A DNA stretch of 64,000 nucleotides. Source: Saccharopolyspora ipomoeae. GTDB taxonomy: Bacteria > Actinomycetota > Actinomycetes > Mycobacteriales > Pseudonocardiaceae. A model generated the notes under the pieces. It saw only the letters and a program-made list of their open reading frames with translations, did no database searches and had not been told where the DNA came from. Positions 7,746-16,604 of the stretch are shown piece after piece. The stretch covers positions 124,001-188,000 of the forward strand of contig NZ_JASAOF010000009.1 of assembly GCF_029952525.1 (NCBI RefSeq), read 5' to 3'. The translations under genes and the position numbers were made by a program. Positions within the stretch are counted from its first letter, which is position 1. Each line of letters begins with the position of its first letter.

Positions 7746-9404
7746 ATGCACGCGTTCCCGCTCATCGCGGTGGTGCTGGCCATCGGCGCAGCCGCGGGAG
7801 TGCTCGCCATCCGCCTCCATCAACCGTTGATCGTCGCCTTCATCGGCGTCGGCATCCTCGTCGGTCCAACCGGCACCGGCTGGGTGACCGGGGAGGGCAC
7901 GATCGAACTGCTGGCCAGCCTGGGCATCGCGATCCTGTTGTTCCTCGTCGGCCTTCGGCTCGATCCGCACCTGATCCGCACGACAGGGTCCGTCGCGCTC
8001 GTCACCGGCCTCGGCCAAATCGTCTTCACGGCACTGCTTGGTTACCTGATCGCGAGTGCCCTGGGCATGGACCTCGTGCCAGCGCTCTACGTCGCCATCG
8101 CGCTAACCTTCTCCTCCACGATCATCGTCGTGAAGCTTCTCTCCGACAGGGGAGACCTGGAACACCTGCACGGGCGCATCGCAGTCGGCTTCCTCATCGT
8201 CCAGGACATCGTCGTGATCCTGGTGATGATCGCGCTGTCCGCATTCGGTCAGAGGACAGGCGCCGGCATGGCGCTCGACGTCGCACTTGTGCTCGGCAAG
8301 GGAATCGCGCTTCTCGCAGGTATCGCGGTGCTGATGTACTACGTCCTGCCGGTGTTGCTGCACCAGATTGCCCGTTCCCAGGAACTGCTCGTGCTCTTCG
8401 GTGTGGCCTACGCCGTCTCGATCGCCGCTGCCAGCGAACAACTCGGCTTCAACTCCGAGGTGGGGGCCTTCCTCGCCGGTATTTCCCTGGCGGGCACCCC
8501 CTACCGCGACGCGTTGGGTGCCCGCCTGGTGAGCCTGCGCGATTTCCTGCTGCTGTTCTTCTTCCTGAACCTGGGAGCCAACCTGGAGTTCGACGACGTG
8601 GGGTGGCAACTCGGCGAAGCCGCCGCGTTGTCCGCGTTCGTCCTGCTCGCGCACTCGCTCATCGTCATGGCCATCATGACGATGATGCGCTACCCGGTGC
8701 GGGTCGCTTTCCTCACCGGACTCGCGGTCTCCCAGATCTCGGAGTTCTCGCTGATCGTCGCCGCGCTCGGCCTGGAGCTCGGGCACATAGACAACACCAC
8801 GGTCAGCCTCATCACCGTCGTCGGGCTCGTTACGATCGGCGGGTCGACTTATCTGATCCAGTACTCGCACCGGATCTACGACCGCCTCGAACGGGTGCTC
8901 CGCGTCTTCGAACGGGGTAGTACCCGGGCTGATCCCACCAATTCCGAGACCGAGTTCGACGGCGTGGTCTACGGTCTCGGTCGATTCGGCGGGCACGTCG
9001 CTGGCCTGCTCGGCCGTGCCGGGCACCGCGTGCTGGCCGTGGACTTCGACCCGCACCGTGTTGCGACCACCTCTGCCGAGGGGGTCACGGCGGTGCACGG
9101 CAGCGCCGAGGACGCGTACTTGCTCGAGTCGCGCTCGTTGTCACGAGCGCGATTCGTGATCAGCACCATCCCGTTGTTGGAGACGAACGCGGCGCTGCTG
9201 CACGGGCTGCGTCAGCACGACTACCCCGGCAAGATCGCGCTGACCGCGCACACCCGGCACGACTCCGAACAACTGCGCGCTGCCGGAGTCGACATCGTCC
9301 TCGAGCCGTTCACGGACGCGGCCAGGGCTGCGGCCGAGGTGCTCCACGAACTCGTTCGCGATGATGGCGAGGACGGCGCCAGCGACCGCGGAGAACAACC
9401 CTGA
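7746..9404 (+). CDS. CPA2-family cation/proton antiporter with C-terminal TrkA-N domain
   Basis: About 552 residues. The first ~390 residues are strongly hydrophobic, with about 12 membrane spans and signatures of the Kef/CPA2 exchangers (GILVGPTGTG, FLVGLRLDP, LTFSSTIIVVKLL, FNSEVGAFLAGISLAG). After a linker, a soluble Rossmann-type TrkA-N domain begins with YGLGRFGGH (G-x-G-x-x-G), ending near residue 540. Such proteins exchange K+ or Na+ for H+, gated by nucleotide binding. The start could be the GTG at 7740 or the ATG at 7746; neither has a clear ribosome site. It stands alone between relic sequences. Confidence 0.85.
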   Translation: MHAFPLIAVVLAIGAAAGVLAIRLHQPLIVAFIGVGILVGPTGTGWVTGEGTIELLASLGIAILLFLVGLRLDPHLIRTTGSVALVTGLGQIVFTALLGYLIASALGMDLVPALYVAIALTFSSTIIVVKLLSDRGDLEHLHGRIAVGFLIVQDIVVILVMIALSAFGQRTGAGMALDVALVLGKGIALLAGIAVLMYYVLPVLLHQIARSQELLVLFGVAYAVSIAAASEQLGFNSEVGAFLAGISLAGTPYRDALGARLVSLRDFLLLFFFLNLGANLEFDDVGWQLGEAAALSAFVLLAHSLIVMAIMTMMRYPVRVAFLTGLAVSQISEFSLIVAALGLELGHIDNTTVSLITVVGLVTIGGSTYLIQYSHRIYDRLERVLRVFERGSTRADPTNSETEFDGVVYGLGRFGGHVAGLLGRAGHRVLAVDFDPHRVATTSAEGVTAVHGSAEDAYLLESRSLSRARFVISTIPLLETNAALLHGLRQHDYPGKIALTAHTRHDSEQLRAAGVDIVLEPFTDAARAAAEVLHELVRDDGEDGASDRGEQP

Positions 9405-9651
9405 AGTCACCCTGCGAGCATTCACCGATCAGCAGGGCCGACTAAACACATCAGCAGGTGGGGGTCCAGCCAGAGTTCCTCGCCTCGGACGCCAGTGAAC
9501 TGACGATCGACGGGGGAACGAGCATCTGAGCGATGGAGGTGGTGAGCGGGCCCGACCGCGCCCGCTCACCACCGCGGCCGGGATGGAACCGTCCACGGTC
9601 AGCGCTCGGGGCGTGCGACGTTTCGGCTTGCAAGAACCGGAAGTCGCAGCC
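9405..9651. other. Intergenic stretch with no recognised gene
   Basis: The 247 bases between the antiporter and the integrase relic contain only short frames without protein-like composition. I see no clear hairpin or promoter. Confidence 0.4.
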
Positions 9652-9862
9652 TTACCTGCTCGACGTAGAGGTGTCGGTAACCGCGCTCGGGCCGCGGACG
9701 CGTTGGGGAGGAGAGGCGCTTGTTGCTGCGGGGTAGGTGGCCGGCGCAGGCGCGGGCGACGGCGTAGCCGAGATGGCGTTCGACCCAGGGGAAGGTGGTG
9801 CGTCGGATCCAGTGGATGCCGACCTGCTTGAAGTTCCAGTGTGGACCTCGTCCACCTCGACC
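9652..9862 (-). pseudogene. Second tyrosine recombinase remnant
   Basis: The minus strand, read in one frame of about 70 codons, encodes GIHWIRRTTFPWVERHLGY followed by AVARACAGH and, after a degenerate stretch, YRHLYV. This matches the H-x-x-R box, the AGH segment and the Tyr-containing end of a tyrosine site-specific integrase. It belongs to a different subtype from the relic at 6.7-7.2 kb. No start codon, N-terminal domain or clean 3' end is present. Confidence 0.65.
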
Positions 9863-10708
9863 GTACGTGCTGGATCCGCTCGGGTGATCAGTTCGAACAC
9901 GGACAGCTGCTCGATCGGCCTAAAGCATCCCCGACGGCGTTAACGCAAGAGTGTGTTATTTGCCCGCAAGATCTACGGTGCGCCTTGCGAGGGTTCCACG
10001 TGACGTTCCATCCTCGCGATGCGCCTTGGACGTCGTTCAGGGCGTGAACAGGGCCCGACGGGGAACGGAGCCCTGCCGTTGTTCCAAGCCGTCCCCGCGC
10101 ATGGGTCGAGGGCGGCGGAGCAGCAGCGAGGGGCTCCGTCTCCCGTGCCTGGCGGGGACGGGGTGCCTCGCCGCGGGCGGGGGAGTTCGGGCGCGGGCCG
10201 CCGACGGCCACCGCACCTCCGCATTCAACTCACAGGCAAGTCCCTGTGCGTAGTGGTGGGGCGGGCGACCCCCCGACTGCCGCCCGCCCCCACTAAGTGG
10301 GACCCCGACGTCCCACCCGCCACACACGCCCGGTCATCGCTGGTCAGAGGGCGTGTGTGCGAGGTGAATGCTCTGCGTCGCTGGTGTCTGCGTCAAGCTT
10401 TCACCGGGAAGTGGCTGTGATCGTGTCCGCTTGGGCCGGTGAGCCGGAACTTGTCGACCAGTGGGTGCAGGTCGTCACCTGCCGTCCTGGCGGCCTGGAT
10501 GGGCGGGCGGCCGAGCGCCGGTTGCGCGCTCCCGTCCGGACAGGTGCCGGAGAGGTGCGCGGGGTGCGCAACAGGCAGAGGTCGGCTGGCGCGCCCACTG
10601 AGATCCGGCGCGGCGACCCACCGGGGTTGTCGAGGGGGAGAGCAGGCCGTCGAGAGCTTCACGCGGGGAGACCCGCTCGGCCGGGGTGAGATCGGCTGAA
10701 CAGCAGGA
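9863..10708. other. Long non-coding or decayed stretch
   Basis: About 850 bases without a gene I can support. Several short frames on both strands lack recognisable motifs and have poor codon composition. One GC-rich hairpin lies at 10252-10295. The position between an integrase relic and an isolated ketosynthase gene suggests debris from an integrated element. Confidence 0.4.
10252..10295. terminator. GC-rich hairpin
   Basis: GGGGCGGGC (from about 10257) pairs with GCCCGCCCC (to about 10291), extended by AGTG/CACT across a small bulge. It could end transcripts from either side, but no intact gene ends beside it. Confidence 0.4.
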
Positions 10709-11884
10709 TCAGGCTGACGTGTCGAGTTGGGGTGGTTTGAGGACGACGGCGGAGTTGTGTCCGCCCATGCCGATCGAGGATTTGATCGTCAGGCCGGCAG
10801 CCGGTGGTGTGGGGCCGGAGAGCAGGCGCGGGTGCCCGTCGGCGACCAGTGGCGGTGCGGGAAGGAGCTCGTGGTCGTATCCCAGCGCGGTGGCGGCGAT
10901 TTCGACGGCCGAGGCTGCGCCCTGGCAATGTCCGGCGAGTGGTTTGATCGAGTACAACTCGGCTGTGGCAGGGAACAGGGCGTCGAACACGGCTGCTTCG
11001 GCCCTGTCGCATTGTCGTGTGCCGGGGCCGTGGGCGTTGAGGTAGCGCACCTGCTCCGGGGCGATACCGGCGTTGTCCAGAGCTTGGGTGAAGCAGTGGG
11101 TGATGTCGGTCAGCTCGGGGTCGATCGAGGTGACGTGGTGGGCGTCGTGCGACATGGCTCCGCCCAGCACGTGCAGGTAGGGATGGGGCGTGCTCCGGGA
11201 GAGGACCATGGCGACCGAGCCTTCGCCCATGATGAAGCCCTGGCTGCCTTCCTGGAACGGGCGGCAGGCCTGCAATGGTTCGGTGTCGGTGATGGCGACG
11301 CCCAACTCGGCGAAGTGCCTGAGGTTCTCCGGGGTGACGGAGAGATCGGTGGCCACGAAGATCACGTCGTCGACGATGCCGCTGTCCACCCACGCCTTGG
11401 CGGTGAGCAGGCCGGCGTTGCCGGAGGCGCACATGGCGCCGACGTTCATGGCCGGCCCGTGGAAGCCGTATTCCTGCATGAGGGTCGAGATCGGTGTCGA
11501 CGGCATCAGAGCGAGGTAGTTGCGCACGGACACGCGTCCGTCGTGCGCGAGGTAGAAGTCTTTCCACAGGTCGACTTCGCCGAGCACGACCGCGTGGAGC
11601 AACCCGACTCGTCGCCCGGGTTGCCACCCGCGTTGCGTGGCGTCCGCGATGGCTTCGCGGGCGGCGAATCGCATCGCCCGCTGGAATCGGCTCGGGCCGT
11701 CCGAGGGCTCGCCTCCGTCGGGAACAAGTGCCGCCCAGGCGGCCGCCTGCCCGTTCTCGCCGTAGCCCTCCTGCGGGCAAGCGGCGGGTTTCGCCGCGGC
11801 GAGTCCTTCCCACAACTGCTCCCGGCCCCAGCCGTAACCGGTGACAGCGCCCAACCCGGCGATGTCCAACTCCCGTAAGCCCAT
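10709..11884 (-). CDS. Stand-alone beta-ketoacyl synthase (KAS II-like)
   Basis: 391 residues, thiolase fold, near the normal FabF length. The Cys-His-His triad is present: the nucleophile in GAMCASGN (about residue 170), His in NAHGPGT (about 290) and His in KPLAGHCQGAA (about 330). The glycine-rich GMGGHNSAV end is also present. It should perform decarboxylative condensation of acyl and malonyl groups on an acyl carrier. GAGGAG precedes the ATG at 11884. There is no acyl carrier protein, ketoreductase or other fatty-acid or polyketide gene nearby; its divergent neighbour is a c-di-GMP protein. Its pathway is therefore unknown. Confidence 0.85.
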   Translation of the reverse strand: MGLRELDIAGLGAVTGYGWGREQLWEGLAAAKPAACPQEGYGENGQAAAWAALVPDGGEPSDGPSRFQRAMRFAAREAIADATQRGWQPGRRVGLLHAVVLGEVDLWKDFYLAHDGRVSVRNYLALMPSTPISTLMQEYGFHGPAMNVGAMCASGNAGLLTAKAWVDSGIVDDVIFVATDLSVTPENLRHFAELGVAITDTEPLQACRPFQEGSQGFIMGEGSVAMVLSRSTPHPYLHVLGGAMSHDAHHVTSIDPELTDITHCFTQALDNAGIAPEQVRYLNAHGPGTRQCDRAEAAVFDALFPATAELYSIKPLAGHCQGAASAVEIAATALGYDHELLPAPPLVADGHPRLLSGPTPPAAGLTIKSSIGMGGHNSAVVLKPPQLDTSA

Positions 11885-12149
11885 GGCGATCTCCTCGAGC
11901 TGTTTGCTAGATCACAAGTCGAAGCAGAGCGACTCTGACCTGCCTCACTCGGGAGTGTCGTTCCTCGGTCATGCAGTGCTACACACGGTGACCTCAAATA
12001 CTGAAAACAATTCGAATGGGCTAATTTAGTGCTCTGGATGACCCTTTCATGATCACAAATAGTAGTATCGCCACGATGGTTCATGTCTGTGTGCACGGCG
12101 CTATGAGGGGATAGTTGCCGTGGGTCATCAGCGGTCGGAGAGGGAGCGG

Positions 12150-14216
12150 ATGTCACGGGAGCAGGAAGCGGGCGACCGAGGCGTCGTCATGTCCGGTTCG
12201 CGGATGGATCGCGCCGTGCTGGACCTGACGCTCGCCATTCACGGGGCCGTGGCGTGGCGCTATCGCTTCGCTGACGACACGCTCACATGCTCCGGCGACG
12301 GGCTCGACCGGCTCTTGGGCATGCCCGGCGCCGGCGTGGAGTCATTGCAGGCCCGGCTGCGGGAGCTGCTGGAGCCGGTGATCGTTTCCGCTGCGACGAC
12401 ATCGGTGTGGCGCGATCTCGAACTCGAGCAGCCGTTGGAGGACCAGCACGGAGTGGCCCGCAGGCTCCACGTCCGAGCGCGCCCGGTCGGCCAGGGGCGT
12501 TCAACGGAGCTCGTCGGAATCGCCACGGACGCGCGGGCATGCGGGGAAGAGGCCAGGCAACTGGCCATCTTGGCTGATCGGTACCGGCTGCTGGCCGAGC
12601 TGAGCCCCGATGCGATCTGCGTGCATCAGGACGGCCTGCTCACCTACGTCAACCCCGCCACGGTGCGATTGGTGCGAGCTGAGTCCGATGAGCAACTGCT
12701 CGGGCACCCCATCAGCGAGTTCGTCGCCGAACCGTCGCTGCGCGACTTGCGCCAACGGGTGGCCAGATTGACCGAACCGGGCATGGCCTCCGAGTCGACC
12801 GAGGTGCGGCTGCGCTGCATGGACGGCGACACCGTGCTCATCGAGTCCGTCTCAGTGCGCACCGAATGGAACGGTCACCCGGCCTTCCAGGTCCTCATGC
12901 ACGACATCACCGCCCAGCGCAGGGCGGAACACGCGCTTCGCGAGCAGGCCACCCACGACGATTTGACGGGGCTGCTCAACCGCCGCGGGATGAACGAGAT
13001 CCTCACCTGGCTGACCTCAGGTGAATCGAAGCAGCTCGGACTCGTGTTCTGCGACATCGACAACTTCAAGCGCATCAACGACTCGCTCGGTCACGAAGCC
13101 GGTGACGAACTCCTGATCGCCCTGGCCCGGCAGCTTTCCGCATCCGTACCGCAGGAGTGCACGGTCGGGCGGCTCTCCGGAGACGAGTTCCTCGTCATCA
13201 CAGCAGACCTCGACGCGGTCGGCGGACTCCAGGCGCTGACCCGGCGCATCTCCGAAGCACTGCGCATCATGGTTCCCATTCGAGATCAAATGGTCAGCGT
13301 CTCCGCCTCCACCGGCGGGGCGCTGCTGACCGGGTCCATGACCGGACAGGATCTCCTGCGCTACGCCGATGTGGCCATGTTCCACGCGAAGAGCCGCGGT
13401 CCCGGACGCATTTCCTTGGCCGACAGTCGGATCATCTCCGCTGCGGAAGGGCAGCTGCAACTCGAAGGTGAACTCCGCCACGCCATTCGCAGCGACGCGC
13501 TGACCTTGCACTACCAGCCGATCGTCGATGGTGATGGCACCACCGTGGTCGGTGAAGCCCTACTCCGGTGGTCGCACCCCGAGCGGGGCCTGCTGGATCC
13601 CGGGACCATTCTCGCGGCTGCCGAGCAAGGCGATCTGATGCGTGAACTCGACCAGTGGGTGCTGCGCACCGCGTTGGCCGACGCGGCACGTTGGCCATCG
13701 TGCAATGACACGCCTCCGGCTGTCGCAGTAAACCTCGGCGGACTCCTTCCGGGCGATCCCGATTTCCTCGATGCCGTCACCGAGATCATCGCGAATTCCG
13801 GGGTGCCGTTCGACCGGGTCGTGCTCGAAGTCGTCGAAACAGCCCTGGTGGACTTGAGTCCGCAAACGCATCAGGCCATGAGCGACCTCGCCGATCTCGG
13901 GGTGCGCTTCGCCCTCGATGACTTCGGCACTGGTTATTCCACGCTGTCCCGTCTCAAAGAGCTTCCGGTCCACATCCTCAAACTCGACCGCACCTTCGTC
14001 ACAAAGATCGACACGGACCAGGTCGATCACGCGATCGCCCGCGCGGTCGTCACCATGACCCACGCCATGGACCGCATCTGCGTCGCCGAAGGAGTCGAAA
14101 CCCACGAACAGCTCCAGGTGTTGCGGAGCCTGGAAGTCGACCAGTACCAGGGCTACCTGGTGGCCCATCCGCAACCGGCCGCAGCCTTCCGCGCCCGTCT
14201 CGCCACGCGTCCGTGA
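12150..14216 (+). CDS. PAS-GGDEF-EAL cyclic di-GMP signalling protein
   Basis: 688 residues, no membrane spans. An N-terminal region resembling a PAS fold is followed by a clear PAS domain (about residues 145-265, starting at ELSPDAICVHQ). A GGDEF domain (about 280-435) and an EAL domain (about 450-685) follow. The cyclase motif reads SGDEF, a tolerated variant. The phosphodiesterase domain keeps EALLRW, and the DDFGTGYSTL and KLDRTF segments of active enzymes. It could make or break c-di-GMP according to the PAS signal. The ATG at 12150 has GAGAGGGAGCGG directly before it; an upstream GTG at 12120 is less likely. Confidence 0.9.
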   Translation: MSREQEAGDRGVVMSGSRMDRAVLDLTLAIHGAVAWRYRFADDTLTCSGDGLDRLLGMPGAGVESLQARLRELLEPVIVSAATTSVWRDLELEQPLEDQHGVARRLHVRARPVGQGRSTELVGIATDARACGEEARQLAILADRYRLLAELSPDAICVHQDGLLTYVNPATVRLVRAESDEQLLGHPISEFVAEPSLRDLRQRVARLTEPGMASESTEVRLRCMDGDTVLIESVSVRTEWNGHPAFQVLMHDITAQRRAEHALREQATHDDLTGLLNRRGMNEILTWLTSGESKQLGLVFCDIDNFKRINDSLGHEAGDELLIALARQLSASVPQECTVGRLSGDEFLVITADLDAVGGLQALTRRISEALRIMVPIRDQMVSVSASTGGALLTGSMTGQDLLRYADVAMFHAKSRGPGRISLADSRIISAAEGQLQLEGELRHAIRSDALTLHYQPIVDGDGTTVVGEALLRWSHPERGLLDPGTILAAAEQGDLMRELDQWVLRTALADAARWPSCNDTPPAVAVNLGGLLPGDPDFLDAVTEIIANSGVPFDRVVLEVVETALVDLSPQTHQAMSDLADLGVRFALDDFGTGYSTLSRLKELPVHILKLDRTFVTKIDTDQVDHAIARAVVTMTHAMDRICVAEGVETHEQLQVLRSLEVDQYQGYLVAHPQPAAAFRARLATRP

Positions 14217-14642
14217 ATGGAAGTGGCCGTGGATCGAGGTCGACCGGCCGACGCGTTGGTCGGCATCGTCGAGGAAACGTCCGACCGCGCCGCATTGCCG
14301 GAACGGTTGTGCGACGTGTTTGGCTGCGCTTCCGGTGAATGGAGTTGGGCCGCCGTTGATGGGTGGGAACCACGTCGCGCGGCGCGCTTTGCCGGGAGCG
14401 AGCGACCCGACTGGGACTCGGCTTGAAGAGCTGCAGTTCAAGGTTTGAGGAAGGCGGTGTCGATCTACGAGCATGAGAAGGTCCCCCGCCCCCTCCACCT
14501 CCGGAGTTGAAGGCCCAGCCGCGTCCTGGGGGAGACGTCGATCTAGGGTCCAAGGGATGTGGTTCGGCCCGGGGCATCCATGCGGACGCCCCGGACCGCT
14601 GTGCCGTGAGCCGAGGCTCCTGGTTTGGCGAGAACTCGTTGC
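14217..14642. other. Intergenic stretch with no recognised gene
   Basis: About 425 bases between the c-di-GMP gene and the convergent aldolase gene. A 69-codon frame at 14217-14426 begins right after the stop of the c-di-GMP gene but has no ribosome site and no recognisable domain, so I do not call it a gene. Confidence 0.4.
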
Positions 14643-15548
14643 TCAGGGAAGTGCGGGGAGCCCCAACGCTTCGGTCATGATCCGGCAGTAGGCGGCGTAG
14701 GTCCGCGCGATCGAGTCCGCGGCGTTGTCCCGGCTGATGCGGTGGGCGCGGAAGTCCTGCACCGCGCTCCACCAGATGCTGCGCCCGATGGCGAATCCGA
14801 TGAAGCCGGCTTCGGCGGCGTTGCGCAACCACCGCTCCACCACGTCCTGGCCGGCGTTCTTGCCCAGGACCACCGCGTCGACCGGGTGTTGTGCGCCGGC
14901 CCTGCAGCGCTGGAGCAGTTCGGCGAAGCGCTCGGTGTCGGGCATGCCCTCCAGCTTCCAGATGTCGACCCTCGCCCCGGTCTCCTTGATGTGGTCGATC
15001 GCGGTGAGCGTCAGTTCGGGTAGCAGCTCGGCGTCGAATCGTGCGGTCGACCCCAGGTCGCTGAGCTGCTCCCGGGTCGGCGGAACGATGATCTCGACCA
15101 GCAGCGGTGCCCCGGTCTGCCGGACGCGATCCGATGTGGACTTGAGGTCGAGCAGCTGCTTGCGTGCGAGGTCGTCGGCGGCCTCCGGGTTGTACCGGAC
15201 CAGCACCTTGGGGATCTGCGGCCGGTGCGCCAGGAGGAGTTGTCCGCTTACCGAGCGGGGTTCCTCCTCGTAGACCGACGGTTGGGACTTCTCCAGCGCC
15301 ATCGACAGCCGGATCCCGGCGTTCTTGATCCGGGCCGGGCTCTCGCCCCCGAGCTCCTCATCGACGAGCACCGCAGCCGCCTCCGGGGCCACGCCGTGGT
15401 CGCGGACCGCGCGGATCGCGCCGTCGGCGATCAACTCCTTGATCGCCACCAGCTCCTCGGTCTGCGCCGTCGTGAGCTCGGTGGTGCCGAACACGGCCTC
15501 CTTGAGCCACAGCCGCTGGTCCATGGCCAGCATGAACAAGGGAGTCAT
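14643..15548 (-). CDS. DUF2090 / IolC-C-terminal-like class I aldolase
   Basis: 301 residues, TIM-barrel type, beginning LFMLAMDQR as in the DUF2090 domain of 2-deoxy-5-keto-gluconate-6-phosphate aldolases and in LacD-like tagatose-bisphosphate aldolases. Other conserved features are ELGGESPAR, PLLVEIIVP and a late FIGFAIGRSIWW segment that would hold the phosphate site. It should cleave a phosphorylated keto sugar or keto acid into two three-carbon pieces. Its ATG overlaps the stop of the zinc dehydrogenase (ATGA), so it is the last gene of the transporter-kinase-dehydrogenase-aldolase operon. The natural substrate is not known. Confidence 0.75.
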   Translation of the reverse strand: MTPLFMLAMDQRLWLKEAVFGTTELTTAQTEELVAIKELIADGAIRAVRDHGVAPEAAAVLVDEELGGESPARIKNAGIRLSMALEKSQPSVYEEEPRSVSGQLLLAHRPQIPKVLVRYNPEAADDLARKQLLDLKSTSDRVRQTGAPLLVEIIVPPTREQLSDLGSTARFDAELLPELTLTAIDHIKETGARVDIWKLEGMPDTERFAELLQRCRAGAQHPVDAVVLGKNAGQDVVERWLRNAAEAGFIGFAIGRSIWWSAVQDFRAHRISRDNAADSIARTYAAYCRIMTEALGLPALP

Positions 15549-16561
15549 CGGGGATCTCCGTTCTCCGAGGTGGGGATTCGCACCAGCGGTTTGAGCTGTT
15601 CACCGGACCCGAACGTCCGGTAGGTCTGTTCCAGGTCCGCGAAATCCGTTCGCACGCAGAGGGTGCGGGACAGGTTCGCGCCGATCGAGCGCAGGAGCGC
15701 CCAGTTGGCATCGACCTCGTGCAGCGGGAAGTAGAACGAGCGCACCATCGTCATGTCCGTGCGCCGCCAGCGAGGCCCCATCGGGAACGACAGGTCCGTC
15801 GCGCCTTCACCGAGCAGCAGCAGGACGCCGCCGGGCTCGACCAGTTCCCAGGCGAGCCGGCGCCCGGCTTCCGAACCGGATGCCTCGACGACGAGCGGGT
15901 GATCGTTGCGAGGCAGGTCGTCGGGCATCGGTTCGGCGCCGACTTCGGTCGCGGCGGCCAGCCGGGTCGCGGACAGGTCTCCGGCCAGCACCCGGCAGCC
16001 GAACAGGTGGGCGCTGACGGCCGCGGCACCCACGCCCAACGGCCCGCACCCGACGACGACCACGTGGTCGGGATCAGCGGTGAGGCCGCGCCGGGCCATG
16101 CGCAGCCCGTGGCCTGCGGTGCCCACGGTGTCGAGCGCGAGGACGGCGACGTCGGAGGGCACGTCGTCGGGCACGGGGATGAGGTTGCGTGGAGGCAGGT
16201 CCAGGAACTCGCGGAATCCGCCGTCGGCGTGCCACCCGACGAGGCTGTCCAGGTGCAGGCATCGGTTGGTGTCCTGCCGCAGGCACGCGCGGCACCGCCC
16301 GCAGAACAGCGGGATGTAGACCAGGACCCGGTCGCCGGGCGCGACATCGGCGGTGGCGGAACCGGTGTCGGTGACCCTGGCGACGATCTCGTGGCCCGGC
16401 ACGAATCGCGCGCCGTCCTTGAGCAGCCGCTTGTCCGAGCCGCACAGCCCGACGAGCTCCGCGCGCACTCGGACCAGTCCGCGTTCCAACGCCGGGACCG
16501 GCCGCCGTTCGAAGCGAACGGCTCCCTCTCCCGGGAACCGTGCGACGGTCATCGTGGTCAA
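15545..16561 (-). CDS. Zinc-dependent medium-chain alcohol dehydrogenase
   Basis: 338 residues, MDR superfamily. The catalytic zinc site is visible as GLCGSDKR (Cys about 40) and GHE (about 57). The structural zinc lobe has four cysteines in CGRCRACLRQDTNRC. The cofactor motif is GCGPLGVGAA. Sorbitol- or threonine-dehydrogenase-like enzymes oxidise a secondary alcohol of a sugar or sugar acid. A TTG at 16561 is preferred as start because AAGGAG lies 6 bases upstream; an ATG at 16552 is the alternative. It sits between the PFK-like kinase and the aldolase and overlaps the aldolase by 4 bases. Confidence 0.85.
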   Translation of the reverse strand: MTTMTVARFPGEGAVRFERRPVPALERGLVRVRAELVGLCGSDKRLLKDGARFVPGHEIVARVTDTGSATADVAPGDRVLVYIPLFCGRCRACLRQDTNRCLHLDSLVGWHADGGFREFLDLPPRNLIPVPDDVPSDVAVLALDTVGTAGHGLRMARRGLTADPDHVVVVGCGPLGVGAAAVSAHLFGCRVLAGDLSATRLAAATEVGAEPMPDDLPRNDHPLVVEASGSEAGRRLAWELVEPGGVLLLLGEGATDLSFPMGPRWRRTDMTMVRSFYFPLHEVDANWALLRSIGANLSRTLCVRTDFADLEQTYRTFGSGEQLKPLVRIPTSENGDPR

Positions 16562-16604
16562 AACTGTCTCCTTCGCTCTCAACGGTCTGCGCCGGTCGTG
16601 GCCT

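Noticed and set aside
10393-10662. Minus-strand frame ending in a protein-like HPLVDKFRLTGPSGHDH segment
   Set aside because: No family was recognised, there is no start signal, and the rest of the frame is Pro/Arg-rich. Not enough to call a gene or remnant.
14217-14426. A 69-codon frame right after the PAS-GGDEF-EAL gene
   Set aside because: It has no Shine-Dalgarno sequence and no recognisable family. It may be chance in the intergenic region.
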